A model generated the notes under the pieces. It had not been told where the DNA came from and searched no databases. It saw only the letters and a program-made list of their open reading frames with translations. Below are positions 26,104 to 35,056 of a stretch of 64,000 bases of DNA, one piece after another. Each line of letters starts with the position of its first letter. Position 1 is the stretch's first letter. Source of the DNA: Fodinibacter sp963695175 (GTDB taxonomy: Bacteria; Actinomycetota; Actinomycetes; Actinomycetales; Dermatophilaceae); assembly GCA_963695175.1 (NCBI GenBank), contig CAVOGG010000001.1, forward strand, positions 62,001 through 126,000. Reading direction: 5' to 3'. Position numbers and translations under genes: made by a program.

Positions 26104-27282
26104 ATGAGCGGCAACCCGGACTTCGACACCTATCGGCTCTCCGAGGACCACGAGGCGATCCGCGAGGCGGTGCGCTCGGTGTCCGAGGACAAGATCGCGC
26201 CGTTCGCGGCGGCGGTCGACGAGGAGGCCCGCTACCCGCAGGAGGCGCACGACGCCCTCGTGGCGAGCGACTTCTTCGCCCCGCACGTGCCCGAGGAGTA
26301 CGGCGGCGTGGGAGCCGACGCGCTCGCGACGTGCATCGTGATCGAGGAGGTCGCCCGGGTCTGCGCGAGCAGCTCGCTCATCCCGGCCGTGAACAAGCTC
26401 GGGTCGATGCCGCTCATCCTGGCCGCGAGCGACGCCGTGAAGGAGCGCTACCTCACCCCGCTCGCGGCCGGCGAGTCGTCGTTCTCGTACGGGCTGTCCG
26501 AGCGTGAGGCCGGCTCCGACACCGCGGCGATGAAGTGCCGTGCGGTGCGCGACGGTGACGACTGGGTGCTCACCGGGCAGAAGTCCTGGATCACCAACGC
26601 CGGTGTCTCGCAGTACTACACGGTGCTCGCTGTCACTGACCCCGAGGGGCAGCGCGGCAACAACATCACCGCGTTCGTGGTCGAGAAGGGCGACGAGGGG
26701 TTCTCCTTCGGCGCGAAGGAGCGCAAGCTCGGCATCAAGGGCAGCCCGACGCGCGAGCTGATCTTCGAGCGCACCCGCATCCCCGGCGACCGCGTGGTCG
26801 GTGAGGTCGGGGCCGGCCTGAAGATCGCCCTCGCGACCCTCGACCACACCCGGGTCACCATCGGGGCACAGGCCGTCGGCATCGCCCAGGGGGCGCTCGA
26901 CCACGCCCTCGCGTACGTGAAGGAGCGCCGCCAGTTCGGCTCGGCGGTCGGTGACTTCCAGGGCGTGCAGTTCATGCTCGCCGACATGGCGATGGAGCTC
27001 GAGGCCGCCCGGCAGATGGTCTACGTCGCGGCGGCCAAGTCCGAGCGGGGCGACGCGGACCTCCCGTTCTTCGGCGCCGCCGCGAAGTGCTACGCCTCCG
27101 ACGTGGCCATGCGGGTCACCACGGATGCCGTCCAGCTGCTCGGCGGGGCCGGGTACACCCGCGACTTCCCGCTCGAGCGGATGATGCGCGACGCGAAGAT
27201 CACCCAGATCTACGAGGGCACCAACCAGGTGCAGCGCATCGTGATGGCGCGCCAGCTGCTCGCCGGCCGGGCGAGGCAGTAG
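26104..27282 (+). CDS. Acyl-CoA dehydrogenase (FadE)
   Basis: The 392-residue flavoenzyme performs the first beta-oxidation step. It has AFFxxH-like FFAPHVPEEYGGVGAD, the FAD-binding YGLSEREAGSDTAAM and WITNAGVSQYYTVLA blocks, RRQFGSAVGDFQGVQFMLADMAME, QLLGGAGYTRDFPLERMMRDAKITQIYEGTNQ (read in pieces) with the catalytic Glu in YEGT. ATG 26104 lies 7 nt after TAACAT, making a leaderless mRNA; ATG 26095 would add three residues. Confidence 0.95.
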   Translation: MSGNPDFDTYRLSEDHEAIREAVRSVSEDKIAPFAAAVDEEARYPQEAHDALVASDFFAPHVPEEYGGVGADALATCIVIEEVARVCASSSLIPAVNKLGSMPLILAASDAVKERYLTPLAAGESSFSYGLSEREAGSDTAAMKCRAVRDGDDWVLTGQKSWITNAGVSQYYTVLAVTDPEGQRGNNITAFVVEKGDEGFSFGAKERKLGIKGSPTRELIFERTRIPGDRVVGEVGAGLKIALATLDHTRVTIGAQAVGIAQGALDHALAYVKERRQFGSAVGDFQGVQFMLADMAMELEAARQMVYVAAAKSERGDADLPFFGAAAKCYASDVAMRVTTDAVQLLGGAGYTRDFPLERMMRDAKITQIYEGTNQVQRIVMARQLLAGRARQ

Positions 27283-27597
27283 TCGTCCCGCACCGCAACG
27301 GTTGAGCGGGTCGGATCCGGCCCTCGTCGAGCCGACCGTTCCGGGTGTAGATCCGTATTCCGGTTGCGCGTCGCTGCAGCAGCTCGCACCCGGAGCAAGG
27401 ACTCGTCACCGGAGTGCGGATCTACGACGAGCCCGCTCCGCCACATCAGGAGCCCTCGCGAAGACCCGAACCCCCGGCATCCGGCGGAGTGTTCGCGGAC
27501 CAGCTCAGTGCCGGGATCATCGCCCAGTTCCCGTCGCGCCTCCACTGAGCCGCGGACCCGGCTTGCACGAGCCCGAGCACCGGGACAGGGTGGTCGG
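27283..27597. other. 315-nt intergenic stretch with inverted repeats
   Basis: No convincing gene is seen. GTAGATCCG (27347-27355) is repeated inverted as CGGATCTAC (27417-27425), 61 nt apart. GGTCGG (27309-27314) and CCGACC (27332-27337) could form a stem after the acyl-CoA dehydrogenase gene and act as terminator. Short ORFs here lack coding character. Confidence 0.4.
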
Positions 27598-28185
27598 ATG
27601 ACCAGCATCCAGGTCGGCTACTTCGTCGGCAGCCTGTCGTCCACGTCCATCAACCGAGTCCTCTCCCGGGCACTCATCCGACTCGCACCCGACGACATGG
27701 AGTTCACGGAGATCCCGATCGGCGGCCTGCCGCTCTACAGCCCCGACTACGACGACGACTTCCCACCGGAGGCCAACGCGCTCAAGGCGTCCATCGCCGC
27801 CGTCGATGCCGTGCTCTTCGTCACGCCGGAGTACAACCGGTCGATTCCCGGGGCCCTGAAGAACGCCATCGACTGGGCGTCGCGACCGTGGGGGCAGAAC
27901 TCCTTCGACCACATCCCGGCGGCGGTGATCGGCGCCTCCGCCGGCCAGCTCGGCACGGCCATGGGCCAGCAGAGCCTGCGTGGCGTCCTCAGCTTCTGCA
28001 ACGCCCGGCAGATGACCTCACCAGAGGCGTACATCCGGTTCTCACCCGAGGTGTTCCTCGACGACGGTGAGGTCACCAACGAGGCCACGAGGACGTTCCT
28101 CGCCGCGTACATGACCGAGTTCCGGACGTACATCGGCATGGTCCTGACCGTGCTGCCCCGGCGAGAGGGCAGCGACGACGCCTGA
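27598..28185 (+). CDS. NADPH-dependent FMN reductase
   Basis: The 195-residue flavodoxin-like protein fits the NAD(P)H:quinone/chromate reductase family: VGYFVGSLSSTSINRVLSRAL phosphate-binding loop, IPIGGLPLYSPDYDDDFPP, VLFVTPEYNRSIPGALKNAIDWASRPWG (read in pieces) and AAVIGASAGQLGTAMGQ. It reduces quinones or small electrophiles using FMN. ATG at 27598 is preceded by a weak GGTCGG; there is no clear -10 at leaderless distance. It converges with an LCP gene 34 nt away. Confidence 0.92.
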   Translation: MTSIQVGYFVGSLSSTSINRVLSRALIRLAPDDMEFTEIPIGGLPLYSPDYDDDFPPEANALKASIAAVDAVLFVTPEYNRSIPGALKNAIDWASRPWGQNSFDHIPAAVIGASAGQLGTAMGQQSLRGVLSFCNARQMTSPEAYIRFSPEVFLDDGEVTNEATRTFLAAYMTEFRTYIGMVLTVLPRREGSDDA

Positions 28186-28219
28186 GCCGAAAGGTGGTCG
28201 GCCACACCGGCGACCAGGC

Positions 28220-29713
28220 TCAGGAGCAGATGTCGGTGTCGGCGTCCCGGGTCTGGATCGACTCGGTGGGGTTGGGCTCGGAGGAGATGCTCGGCGAGGG
28301 CAGCGGAGCGCTGCCGAGCCGGTTCGGCAGCTCGACGACCTCGGGCGCGCCACGGCCGAGGGTGACCCGCACCGTCGCGCCGAGGCCGCTGGTCTTCTCG
28401 ACGACCGCACCGGGGAAGGCCGCCGCGACGGTGCGGGCGTCCTCGGCATGCTGGCCGGAGTACTCGACGACCACGGGCGCGGTGGTGGTGGCCGTGGTGC
28501 CGGTCGTGACCCCGGTGAAGCCCTGCACCTCGAGGGCCCTGGCGGCCTGGCGGGCCAGCCCGGACACCCCGGTCGCGTTGACCACGCTGACCTGGACGTC
28601 GGCGGGGGAGACGGTGAGCGGCGAGCTCGTCGGTGACGGGGTGGTGCTGGGCTTGGTGGCCTTGGCGCCGACCGCGCGGTCGGCGCGCAGGGCCGACCAG
28701 ATCTGCTCGGCGGACTCCTTCCACTGCACCCGGTTCGGGTCGGGGGCGTAGGGCTCGTTCGGCACCGTGACGAACTGGATCTTGTCCAGGCCGATCCCCT
28801 TGACGCTGCTCGCGAGGTCACGCATGGTGCCGACCCCGAACTCCGGGTCGGTCGTGAGCGACTTCGTGGCGGCGTTGAGGAACGTGAAGAGCCTGGTGGG
28901 CTCCAGCAGCAGCTGGGTCGAGGTGGCCTTCTGGATCACCGAGGAGAGGAAGGCCTGCTGGCGACCGATGCGCTGCAGGTCCGACCCGTCGCCGACCGAC
29001 TTGCGCACCCGCACGTACTGCAGCGCCTGGCGCCCGTCGAGGGTGTGCTTGCCGGGCGTGAGCTGCAGGTGGGTGTTCGCGTCGTCGATCGCCACCGGGG
29101 TGCAGACCTTCACGCCGCCGAGGGCGTCGACCATCTGCTTGAACCCGCGGAAGTCGACCACGGCGTAGTGGTCGATGAACACGCCGGTGTTCGCCTCGAG
29201 GGTGCGGATGAGGCACCCCGTGCCGCCGATCGAGTAGTTCTGGTTCCACTGCCGCATGTGCCACTCGCTCTTGGGCGCCGTCGCCGAGCAGTTCGGCGGG
29301 GCGAGCGTCATCGAGTCGCGGGGGATCGACACCACGGTCGCGGCGGAGCGGTCGGCGGACAGGTGCACCAGGAGGTTGGTGTCGGAGTGCGCTCCGCCGC
29401 CCAGCGTGCCGTCCCGGTCGGCGTAGGCGTCGTTGCCGGCACCCTCGCGGGTGTCGGACCCGATGAGCAGGATGTTGACCGCCTCGGTGGTGCCGGGCGC
29501 CTGGGTCGGGCGGTCGGTGCCGATCGCCGCCGACACGTCGAGCTTGGTGATGTTCGCGTTGAGCCGCCAGGCCGCGTAGGCCGTGCCCCCGAGCACGACG
29601 ACCAGCACGGTGACCACCGCGACGACGGCCCAGGTGCGCCAGGTGCGTCGCGGGCGACCGTGCAGGTCGCGGCGGGTGAGGCCCTCGACGGAGGGGTCGG
29701 CGGCGTCGCTCAC
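28220..29713 (-). CDS. LytR-CpsA-Psr (LCP) family ligase with LytR_C domain
   Basis: The 497-residue protein has a cytoplasmic basic head, one membrane span (about 27-48), an LCP domain from about residue 79 (AVNILLIGSDTRE, SIPRDSMTLAP, YAVVDFRGFKQMVDALGGV, LQYVRVRKSVGDGSDLQRIGRQQAFL) and a C-terminal LytR_C domain near 375-455. LCP enzymes attach teichoic-acid or arabinogalactan-like polymers to peptidoglycan. The Arg residues in the RDS and RxGR-like motifs are present. GTG or ATG at 29713; a TAGAAT box lies at 29807-29802 upstream. Confidence 0.93.
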   Translation of the reverse strand: MSDAADPSVEGLTRRDLHGRPRRTWRTWAVVAVVTVLVVVLGGTAYAAWRLNANITKLDVSAAIGTDRPTQAPGTTEAVNILLIGSDTREGAGNDAYADRDGTLGGGAHSDTNLLVHLSADRSAATVVSIPRDSMTLAPPNCSATAPKSEWHMRQWNQNYSIGGTGCLIRTLEANTGVFIDHYAVVDFRGFKQMVDALGGVKVCTPVAIDDANTHLQLTPGKHTLDGRQALQYVRVRKSVGDGSDLQRIGRQQAFLSSVIQKATSTQLLLEPTRLFTFLNAATKSLTTDPEFGVGTMRDLASSVKGIGLDKIQFVTVPNEPYAPDPNRVQWKESAEQIWSALRADRAVGAKATKPSTTPSPTSSPLTVSPADVQVSVVNATGVSGLARQAARALEVQGFTGVTTGTTATTTAPVVVEYSGQHAEDARTVAAAFPGAVVEKTSGLGATVRVTLGRGAPEVVELPNRLGSAPLPSPSISSEPNPTESIQTRDADTDICS

Positions 29714-29729
29714 TCACCCTCCTGCTCGG

Positions 29730-29756
29730 TGGTCGTCGTGGTCGTCGTGGTCGTCG
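29730..29756. repeat. Three tandem 9-bp units upstream of LCP gene
   Basis: TGGTCGTCG occurs three times in tandem (29730, 29739, 29748), just upstream of the LCP start codon on the minus strand. It is in the 5' leader and could vary in number by slippage. Confidence 0.6.
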
Positions 29757-29790
29757 CCGTGGCCGTCATCCACGACCACCGACGGCAGCC

Positions 29791-29815
29791 GCGGCCGGAT
29801 GATTCTAACGGCCGC
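29791..29815. promoter_or_regulatory. Hairpin and -10 box between LCP genes
   Basis: GCGGCCG (29791-29797) pairs with CGGCCGC (29809-29815), and a minus-strand TAGAAT box (29807-29802) lies in the loop. It may end the upstream LCP transcript and start the downstream one. No experimental support. Confidence 0.4.
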
Positions 29816-29856
29816 TCTGGGTAGGTCGTCCAGGCACGTGGCGTCTGTGAGCACGC

Positions 29857-31131
29857 TCAGCCGCCGCTCGGGATGCCGTCCGTCCCGGCCGGAGCACCGT
29901 CGATCGGGTCGCCGTTGCGCAGCATCGTGAACAGCGCGACGGCCCGCTTCTCGTCCCAGAGCACCGAGCTGCCGGCGCTGGTCGTCGCGTTGGTCGTCGA
30001 CAAGGGAACGACGAGGCTGAGCGCCTGATCCGACGACACCTTCTTCATCGTCGAGAGCACCCGGTAGGTGTCGACGAGCGAGGTGTCCTCGCCGACGATG
30101 ACGCTCGACGCGGCGGTGTGGGTGAAGCCCCACCAGCGCCACGGGAGGAGCACGGTGGCCGGGGTGGCGGCCTTCTTCATGATGGCTCCGAGGAACTGGC
30201 GCTGCCGCTCGGCCCGGCCGAGGTCACCCTTCGGGTCGGAGTAGCGCGCCCGCACGTAGCCCAGGGCGTTCTTGCCGTCCAGGGTCTGGCAGCCCTTTGT
30301 GAGGTTGATGTGGGCCTTGGCGTCCTTGATGTTGCGCTTCACGCAGACCTCGACACCGTCGAGGCTGTCGACGACGCCGGCGAAGCCGCCGAACCCGATC
30401 TCGACGTAGCCGTCGATCGGCAGGCCGGTCGCCTGCTCGAGGGTCTTCGCCAGCAGCTTGGGGCCACCGATCGCGAAGGCCGCGTTGACCTTGTTCTTCC
30501 CGTGCCCGGGGATCGGCAGGTAGCTGTCGCGGGGGATCGAGATGAGCACCGGCTTCCCGGACCCGCTCGGGGTGTGCACGAGGATGATCGAGTCGGTGCG
30601 CCGGCCGCTCGCGTCGCCGCCCACGCCGAGGGCCTTGCGCTGCGCGGCGGTCAGGCCCTCGCGGCTGTCGCTCCCGACCAGCAGGTAGGTGTGTCCGTCG
30701 GCGTCCGCGGGGCGGGTGCCGGTGGGTGTGGTGTCCTCCCGGGTGACCTGCGACCACGCGTGGACCGGCGTGACCACGATGAAGGCCGCCCAGGCGAGCA
30801 GAGCCACCACGACCACGGTCATGACCCGCTTGGTGCGGCCCGGCCGGGGCGTGCGGGGCTCGCGGGGGGCGGACGGAGCGCGCGGGCCGGTCGGGGCGGC
30901 GGGCGGTGCCGTGCCCCCGGCGCCCACTGGACGGCCGAGCTCGTCGTAGGCGCCCGGGTGGCCGGTCGGTGGCGCCGTGGCCGAGGACGGCTGCGCGGGC
31001 GCCGCTGCGCGGTCGCCGCGGTCGCCACGACGGCGTGACCCGCGGCGGGTGTCGACGACGTACACGTCGTCGTCGGCGGGCGGCTCGGGCCGGTTCCCCT
31101 GGGGGATCGGCCGGGCGTGGTCGTCGTTCAT
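29857..31131 (-). CDS. LCP-family ligase
   Basis: The 424-residue protein has a long disordered Pro/Arg-rich cytoplasmic head (1-100), a membrane span near 103-121, and an LCP domain from about 148 (TYLLVGSDSREGL, SIPRDSYLPIPGHG, KVNAAFAIGGPKLLAKTLEQATG, VEIGFGGFAGVVDSLDGV, GYVRARYSDPKGDLGRAERQRQFL). It lacks LytR_C. I placed the start at ATG 31131 rather than the open frame's upstream end because the sequence from MNDDHARPIP is charged and family-like, and upstream codons look non-coding. It diverges from a third LCP gene. Confidence 0.92.
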   Translation of the reverse strand: MNDDHARPIPQGNRPEPPADDDVYVVDTRRGSRRRGDRGDRAAAPAQPSSATAPPTGHPGAYDELGRPVGAGGTAPPAAPTGPRAPSAPREPRTPRPGRTKRVMTVVVVALLAWAAFIVVTPVHAWSQVTREDTTPTGTRPADADGHTYLLVGSDSREGLTAAQRKALGVGGDASGRRTDSIILVHTPSGSGKPVLISIPRDSYLPIPGHGKNKVNAAFAIGGPKLLAKTLEQATGLPIDGYVEIGFGGFAGVVDSLDGVEVCVKRNIKDAKAHINLTKGCQTLDGKNALGYVRARYSDPKGDLGRAERQRQFLGAIMKKAATPATVLLPWRWWGFTHTAASSVIVGEDTSLVDTYRVLSTMKKVSSDQALSLVVPLSTTNATTSAGSSVLWDEKRAVALFTMLRNGDPIDGAPAGTDGIPSGG

Positions 31132-31285
31132 GGGGCTCGGGGCGCTCTCTGCGGGGTCCGGGGGGCGCCCCAGTGTGCCAACAGAGTCTGGGATCCCACG
31201 CCACGGCGGTCTCGGGCACCCCGATCTCGGGCACCCCGGCGCGCCTGAGTCACGACAGCCCCACGCGCCCCGATACTCACAGGCC

Positions 31286-32794
31286 ATGGGACCTCAGCGC
31301 GGCTCCGCGGTGCTCGAGCGCCAGGAGATCGAAGCGCCGATCCGCGTCGACACCCGCACCCCGGGTGACGCACGCCGCGGTCGGCGCCGTGCCGTGACCC
31401 TGCTCGCGCTCACCGTCGTCATGCCCGGCACCGCCCAGGTCGCGGCCGGCAACCGTCCGCTCGGCCGGTTCGCCCTGCGCGCGTGGCTGGGGATGTGGGC
31501 CGCCGTCGTGCTCGTCGCGCTGCTCGCCCTGGTGAACCGCACCGCCGCCCTCACCGTGCTGACCCACCGCTGGACGCTGCTCGCCATGCAGGTGGTGCTG
31601 CTGGGGTTCGCGGCCCTGTGGGTGGTGCTGCTCATCGACGCCTGGCGACTCGGCCAACCCGACCGGCTGCCCCGGCGTGACCGCCGGGCGCTGCTCGTGG
31701 CCCTCCTCGTGCTGCTGCTCGTGCTGCCCGGCGGCGCGGCCTACGCCGGCGTGAACGTCGGCGCCGCCCGGGCCGCCATGACCTCGGTGTTCGCCAGCGG
31801 CGAGGCGGCCGGGGCCGTCGACGGCCGCTACAACATCCTGCTGCTCGGCGGCGACAGCGGCGCGGGCCGCGTCGGGCTGCGGCCGGACAGCCTCCAGCTC
31901 GCCAGCGTCGACGCCGAGACCGGGCGCGCGGTGCTCTTCGGCTTCTCGCGCGAGACCGAGAACATCCGGTTCCGGCCCGGGTCGGTCATGGCCGGGCTGA
32001 TGCCGCAGGGGTGGACCTGCGGCGACGAGTGCCTCCTCAACGCGCTCTACACGTGGGGCACCGTCCACGCGAAGGAGTTCCCGGCGGGCACCAAGGACCC
32101 CGGTCTGCTCGCGACCACCGAGGCGATGGAGGCCCTCACCGGGCTCGACATCCAGTACTACGTGCTGGTCGACCTCAAGGGCTTCCGCAACCTCGTCGAC
32201 GCGGTGGGCGGGCTCGACATCGCCGTGCAGCGGCGGACGCCGATCGGCTCGCAGCACCTCATCAAGGGGTGGATCGAGGCCGGTAACCAGCACCTCGACG
32301 GCTACCACGCCCTCTGGTACGCCCGCAGCCGCGCCAACTCCACGAACTACGAGCGGATGGCCCGCCAGCGCTGCGTCGTCACCTCGATGGTCAACCAGCT
32401 CGACCCGCAGACGGTGGTGCTGCACTTCGCCGACATCGCCAGGGCCACCAAGGGGGTCTTCCGCACGGACATCCCGCAGGAGGCCCTCGCCAGCCTCGCC
32501 ACGCTCGCGGTGAAGACCAAGACGCAGAAGATCACCTCGGTCAACTTCGTGCCGCCGCTCATCAACCCCTGGGACTACGACCCGCAGGTCGTGCGCGACA
32601 CCGTCGCGACGACGATCGACAAGGCGGAGAAGGCCGACGAGCGCAAGGCCGCGGCGTCGTCGGCCGGCGCGGCCGCGGCATCCGGCGGTGGCACCGGCTC
32701 GACCACACCCAAGAAGCAGGCGGTGATGGAGCGCCCGGCCACCGACCCGGACGCCAACACCAGCGACCTCGCGAGCATCTGCTCGGCCGGCTGA
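31286..32794 (+). CDS. LCP-family ligase with three N-terminal membrane spans
   Basis: The 502-residue protein carries three hydrophobic helices (about 65-86, 97-119, 134-153) before its LCP domain at ~183 (YNILLLGGDSG, YVLVDLKGFRNLVDAVGGLDI, WYARSRANSTNYERMARQRCV). The usual SIPRD block is FGFSRETENI here, so one phosphate-contacting Arg is retained in a changed context. The tail is Ala/Ser/Thr-rich. ATG 31286 follows GATACT by 8 nt. Three LCP paralogues in 4.6 kb suggest several wall polymers. Confidence 0.9.
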   Translation: MGPQRGSAVLERQEIEAPIRVDTRTPGDARRGRRRAVTLLALTVVMPGTAQVAAGNRPLGRFALRAWLGMWAAVVLVALLALVNRTAALTVLTHRWTLLAMQVVLLGFAALWVVLLIDAWRLGQPDRLPRRDRRALLVALLVLLLVLPGGAAYAGVNVGAARAAMTSVFASGEAAGAVDGRYNILLLGGDSGAGRVGLRPDSLQLASVDAETGRAVLFGFSRETENIRFRPGSVMAGLMPQGWTCGDECLLNALYTWGTVHAKEFPAGTKDPGLLATTEAMEALTGLDIQYYVLVDLKGFRNLVDAVGGLDIAVQRRTPIGSQHLIKGWIEAGNQHLDGYHALWYARSRANSTNYERMARQRCVVTSMVNQLDPQTVVLHFADIARATKGVFRTDIPQEALASLATLAVKTKTQKITSVNFVPPLINPWDYDPQVVRDTVATTIDKAEKADERKAAASSAGAAAASGGGTGSTTPKKQAVMERPATDPDANTSDLASICSAG

Positions 32795-32856
32795 CCGGCC
32801 CGGTGGTGGCCACCGGCGGATGCGAGCCGAGCAGGCCGCCTTTGCCATACTGATCC

Positions 32857-32940
32857 GTGCACGCACTGCCACCGTTCCCGGGCGCTCGGCGGTGTGCTCC
32901 CACCCGCACCGGCACCCGCGCCCCCACGGACGGATCGTGA
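32857..32940 (+). CDS. Possible 27-codon upstream ORF
   Basis: GTG at 32857 lies 5 nt after a CATACT box (32846-32851), and its TGA (32938-32940) overlaps the next ATG as TGATG. The product is basic and proline-rich with no known relatives. It could be a leader peptide coupled to the LicD-like gene, or simply untranslated leader. Confidence 0.3.
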   Translation: MHALPPFPGARRCAPTRTGTRAPTDGS

Positions 32941-34154
32941 TGCTCAGCAAGTCCTACTCGCTCCTCAACTTCCTCAACCGGTCGCACTCACCCGCGTTCC
33001 GGTACGGAGTGGGCGGCGCGGCGTACGCGGGCACGTTCGCGGTGACCGGGCGGCCGTCGATCGCCCGGCTGGTGCGCACCCAGTTCGTGCAGGACGAGAC
33101 GAAGTACGCGTTCCGGCTCGCCGGGTGGGTGCTGCGCCGTGGCTGGCCCGGGGTCGAGACCGTCACCGACGACTTCTTCGACTTCACCCTCGGGGCGAGC
33201 CCCGCCGACCTCGAGGCCCTCGAGGGGTTCATCGACGCCCGGCGCGCCGGCCTGCCCGAGCACCTCTGGCGGGCCGACGACCTGTTCGTGCGCGCCGCCC
33301 GCATCCACGCCCAGCTCGACGCCGGCGCCCGCGACATCGAGGCGCTGCGGGCCGACTTCCGTGAGCACGCCGACGCCCTGCTCCCGCTGATCAGCACCGC
33401 CCAGGGCGAGCCGTCCGGCCCGGTGTCGGACCGCGAGGGCGACTTCTCGGTCGACGACGCGCGCACCGCCCTGCACGACCTCGCCGAGGCCCTGCCGGTG
33501 CAGCAGTGGCACTGGTACGTCATCTCGGGCACCTTCCTCGGCATCGTGCGCGAGGGCGGGTTCCTGGCCCACGACTACGACATCGACGTGGGCGTCACCT
33601 TCGACCCCGAGCACCCGGAGGTGCTCGACCGGCTCGTCGAGGCCCTCGAGCGGTCGCCGCGCTACGTCGTCAAGAAGCTCGACGACGCCCAGACCGTCGT
33701 CGAGACCGAGCCCGGTCGGTACGGCGTCGAGCGCGCCCCCGCCCTGGTGAAGCTGATCCACGAGAACGGCATCAACGTCGACGTCTTCGTGCACCACCGC
33801 GAGGGCGACCGGCTGTGGCACGGGTCGTCGATCCACCGGTGGGAGAACACCGTGTTCGAGCTCACCGACTACACGCTGGCCGACGTGCCGGTGCTCGGGC
33901 CGGCCGACGCCGACCGGTACCTCACCGAGAACTACGGCGACTGGCGCACCCCGGTCACCGAGTTCAACTGCACGACCGGCACCCCGAACCTCGTCATCAG
34001 CCGCACCTTCCGGTCGGTGGCCCTGTTCCTGACCCGGCTCGCGCACTTCGCGCACGGCGACCCCACCGAGTACGCCAAGCTGCGGGCGACCTTGGTGGCC
34101 GACGGCATGCTGCGTGACGACGGAGGCGTCCTGCGCCTCGAGCGCGACATCTGA
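32940..34154 (+). CDS. LicD-like nucleotidyl/phosphotransferase
   Basis: The 404-residue protein contains a LicD/fukutin-type nucleotidyltransferase fold around residues 190-290: HWYVISGTFLGIVREGGFLAHDYDIDVGV with the DxD pair, LVKLIHENGINVDVFVHHRE, and a late YLTENYGDWRTPVTEF block that is a LicD hallmark. Such enzymes transfer phosphocholine, phosphoethanolamine or similar onto surface glycans. The N-terminal 190 residues are helical and not assigned. It lies between LCP and ABC exporter genes, consistent with decorating the exported polymer. Confidence 0.82.
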   Translation: MLSKSYSLLNFLNRSHSPAFRYGVGGAAYAGTFAVTGRPSIARLVRTQFVQDETKYAFRLAGWVLRRGWPGVETVTDDFFDFTLGASPADLEALEGFIDARRAGLPEHLWRADDLFVRAARIHAQLDAGARDIEALRADFREHADALLPLISTAQGEPSGPVSDREGDFSVDDARTALHDLAEALPVQQWHWYVISGTFLGIVREGGFLAHDYDIDVGVTFDPEHPEVLDRLVEALERSPRYVVKKLDDAQTVVETEPGRYGVERAPALVKLIHENGINVDVFVHHREGDRLWHGSSIHRWENTVFELTDYTLADVPVLGPADADRYLTENYGDWRTPVTEFNCTTGTPNLVISRTFRSVALFLTRLAHFAHGDPTEYAKLRATLVADGMLRDDGGVLRLERDI

Positions 34155-34254
34155 TGCCGGGTCACCGGCCCCCGTGCGGGTGTGCCGTATCCTCGCCACG
34201 GCGCCCTGACGGACGCCGGTCGCCCACCGTCCACGCTGAATCGAGGTCACCGCG

Positions 34255-35052
34255 TTGATCAGCCGGATGGCAGCGGTGACCCGTCGTCGGTCGATCCTGT
34301 GGACCCTCGTGCAGCGCGACCTGCGGGTTCGCTACTCGCGCAGCCTGCTCGGCTACGTCTGGACCGTCCTCGACCCGCTGCTGATGGCGTCGGTCTACTT
34401 CGTGGTCTTCACGTTCATCTTCAAGGCCGGCGGCCGGGTGGCCGACAAGCCGTACTTCCTCTACCTGCTCTCGGGCCTGCTGGCCTGGCAGTGGTTCACG
34501 GGCTCGGTCAACGACACGGCCAAGAGCCTGATCCAGGAGGCGCGGCTGGTCCGGTCGACCAACCTGCCCCGCGAGATCTGGGTGATCCGGTGCGTGCTCG
34601 CGAAGGGTGTCGAGTTCGTGCTGTCGCTGCCGGTGCTCGTCGGCTTCGTCCTGTACTACCTGATCGTCGGGCGCGTCGACCTCGACTGGGAGCTCGTGTT
34701 CTTCCCGCTCGGGATGCTGCTGCAGTTCGTGCTGCTCGTCGGGCTGGGCCTGCTCCTCGCCCCCGTGACCGTGCTCGCCACCGACATGCAGCGCGTCGTG
34801 CGCATCGTGCTGCGGTTCATGTTCTACCTGTCGCCGGTGCTCTACGGCACGCACGCCGTGCCCGGCTTCCTGCGGGTGGTCCTGGCGTTCAACCCGCTCA
34901 ACGGCATCCTGTCGCTCTACCGTGGCGGCCTGTTCGCGCGCGGGATCTCCTGGGTCGACGTCGGGATCAGCACCGGGGTCACCGTCGTGCTGCTCGTCGC
35001 GGGCTTCTGGACCTTCTCGCGGCTCGAGCGCACCGTGCTGAAGGAGATCTGA
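34255..35052 (+). CDS. ABC-2 polysaccharide/teichoic acid exporter permease (Wzm/TagG type)
   Basis: The 265-residue permease has six membrane helices and the family start LVQRDLRVRYSRSLLGYVWTVLDPLL, SGLLAWQWFTGSVNDTAKSLIQEARLVRSTNLPREIW (read in pieces) and LSPVLYG...FNPLNGILSLYR near the end. It exports lipid-linked polymer across the membrane with the ATPase encoded 4 nt downstream. TTG at 34255 begins MISRMAAV; ATG 34267 is also possible. A GAGG lies 9 nt ahead of the TTG. Confidence 0.93.
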   Translation: MISRMAAVTRRRSILWTLVQRDLRVRYSRSLLGYVWTVLDPLLMASVYFVVFTFIFKAGGRVADKPYFLYLLSGLLAWQWFTGSVNDTAKSLIQEARLVRSTNLPREIWVIRCVLAKGVEFVLSLPVLVGFVLYYLIVGRVDLDWELVFFPLGMLLQFVLLVGLGLLLAPVTVLATDMQRVVRIVLRFMFYLSPVLYGTHAVPGFLRVVLAFNPLNGILSLYRGGLFARGISWVDVGISTGVTVVLLVAGFWTFSRLERTVLKEI

Positions 35053-35056
35053 GCCG

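Noticed and set aside
27302..27601. Short ORFs in the gap after acyl-CoA dehydrogenase
   Set aside because: They lack start context, codon bias and any recognisable motif.
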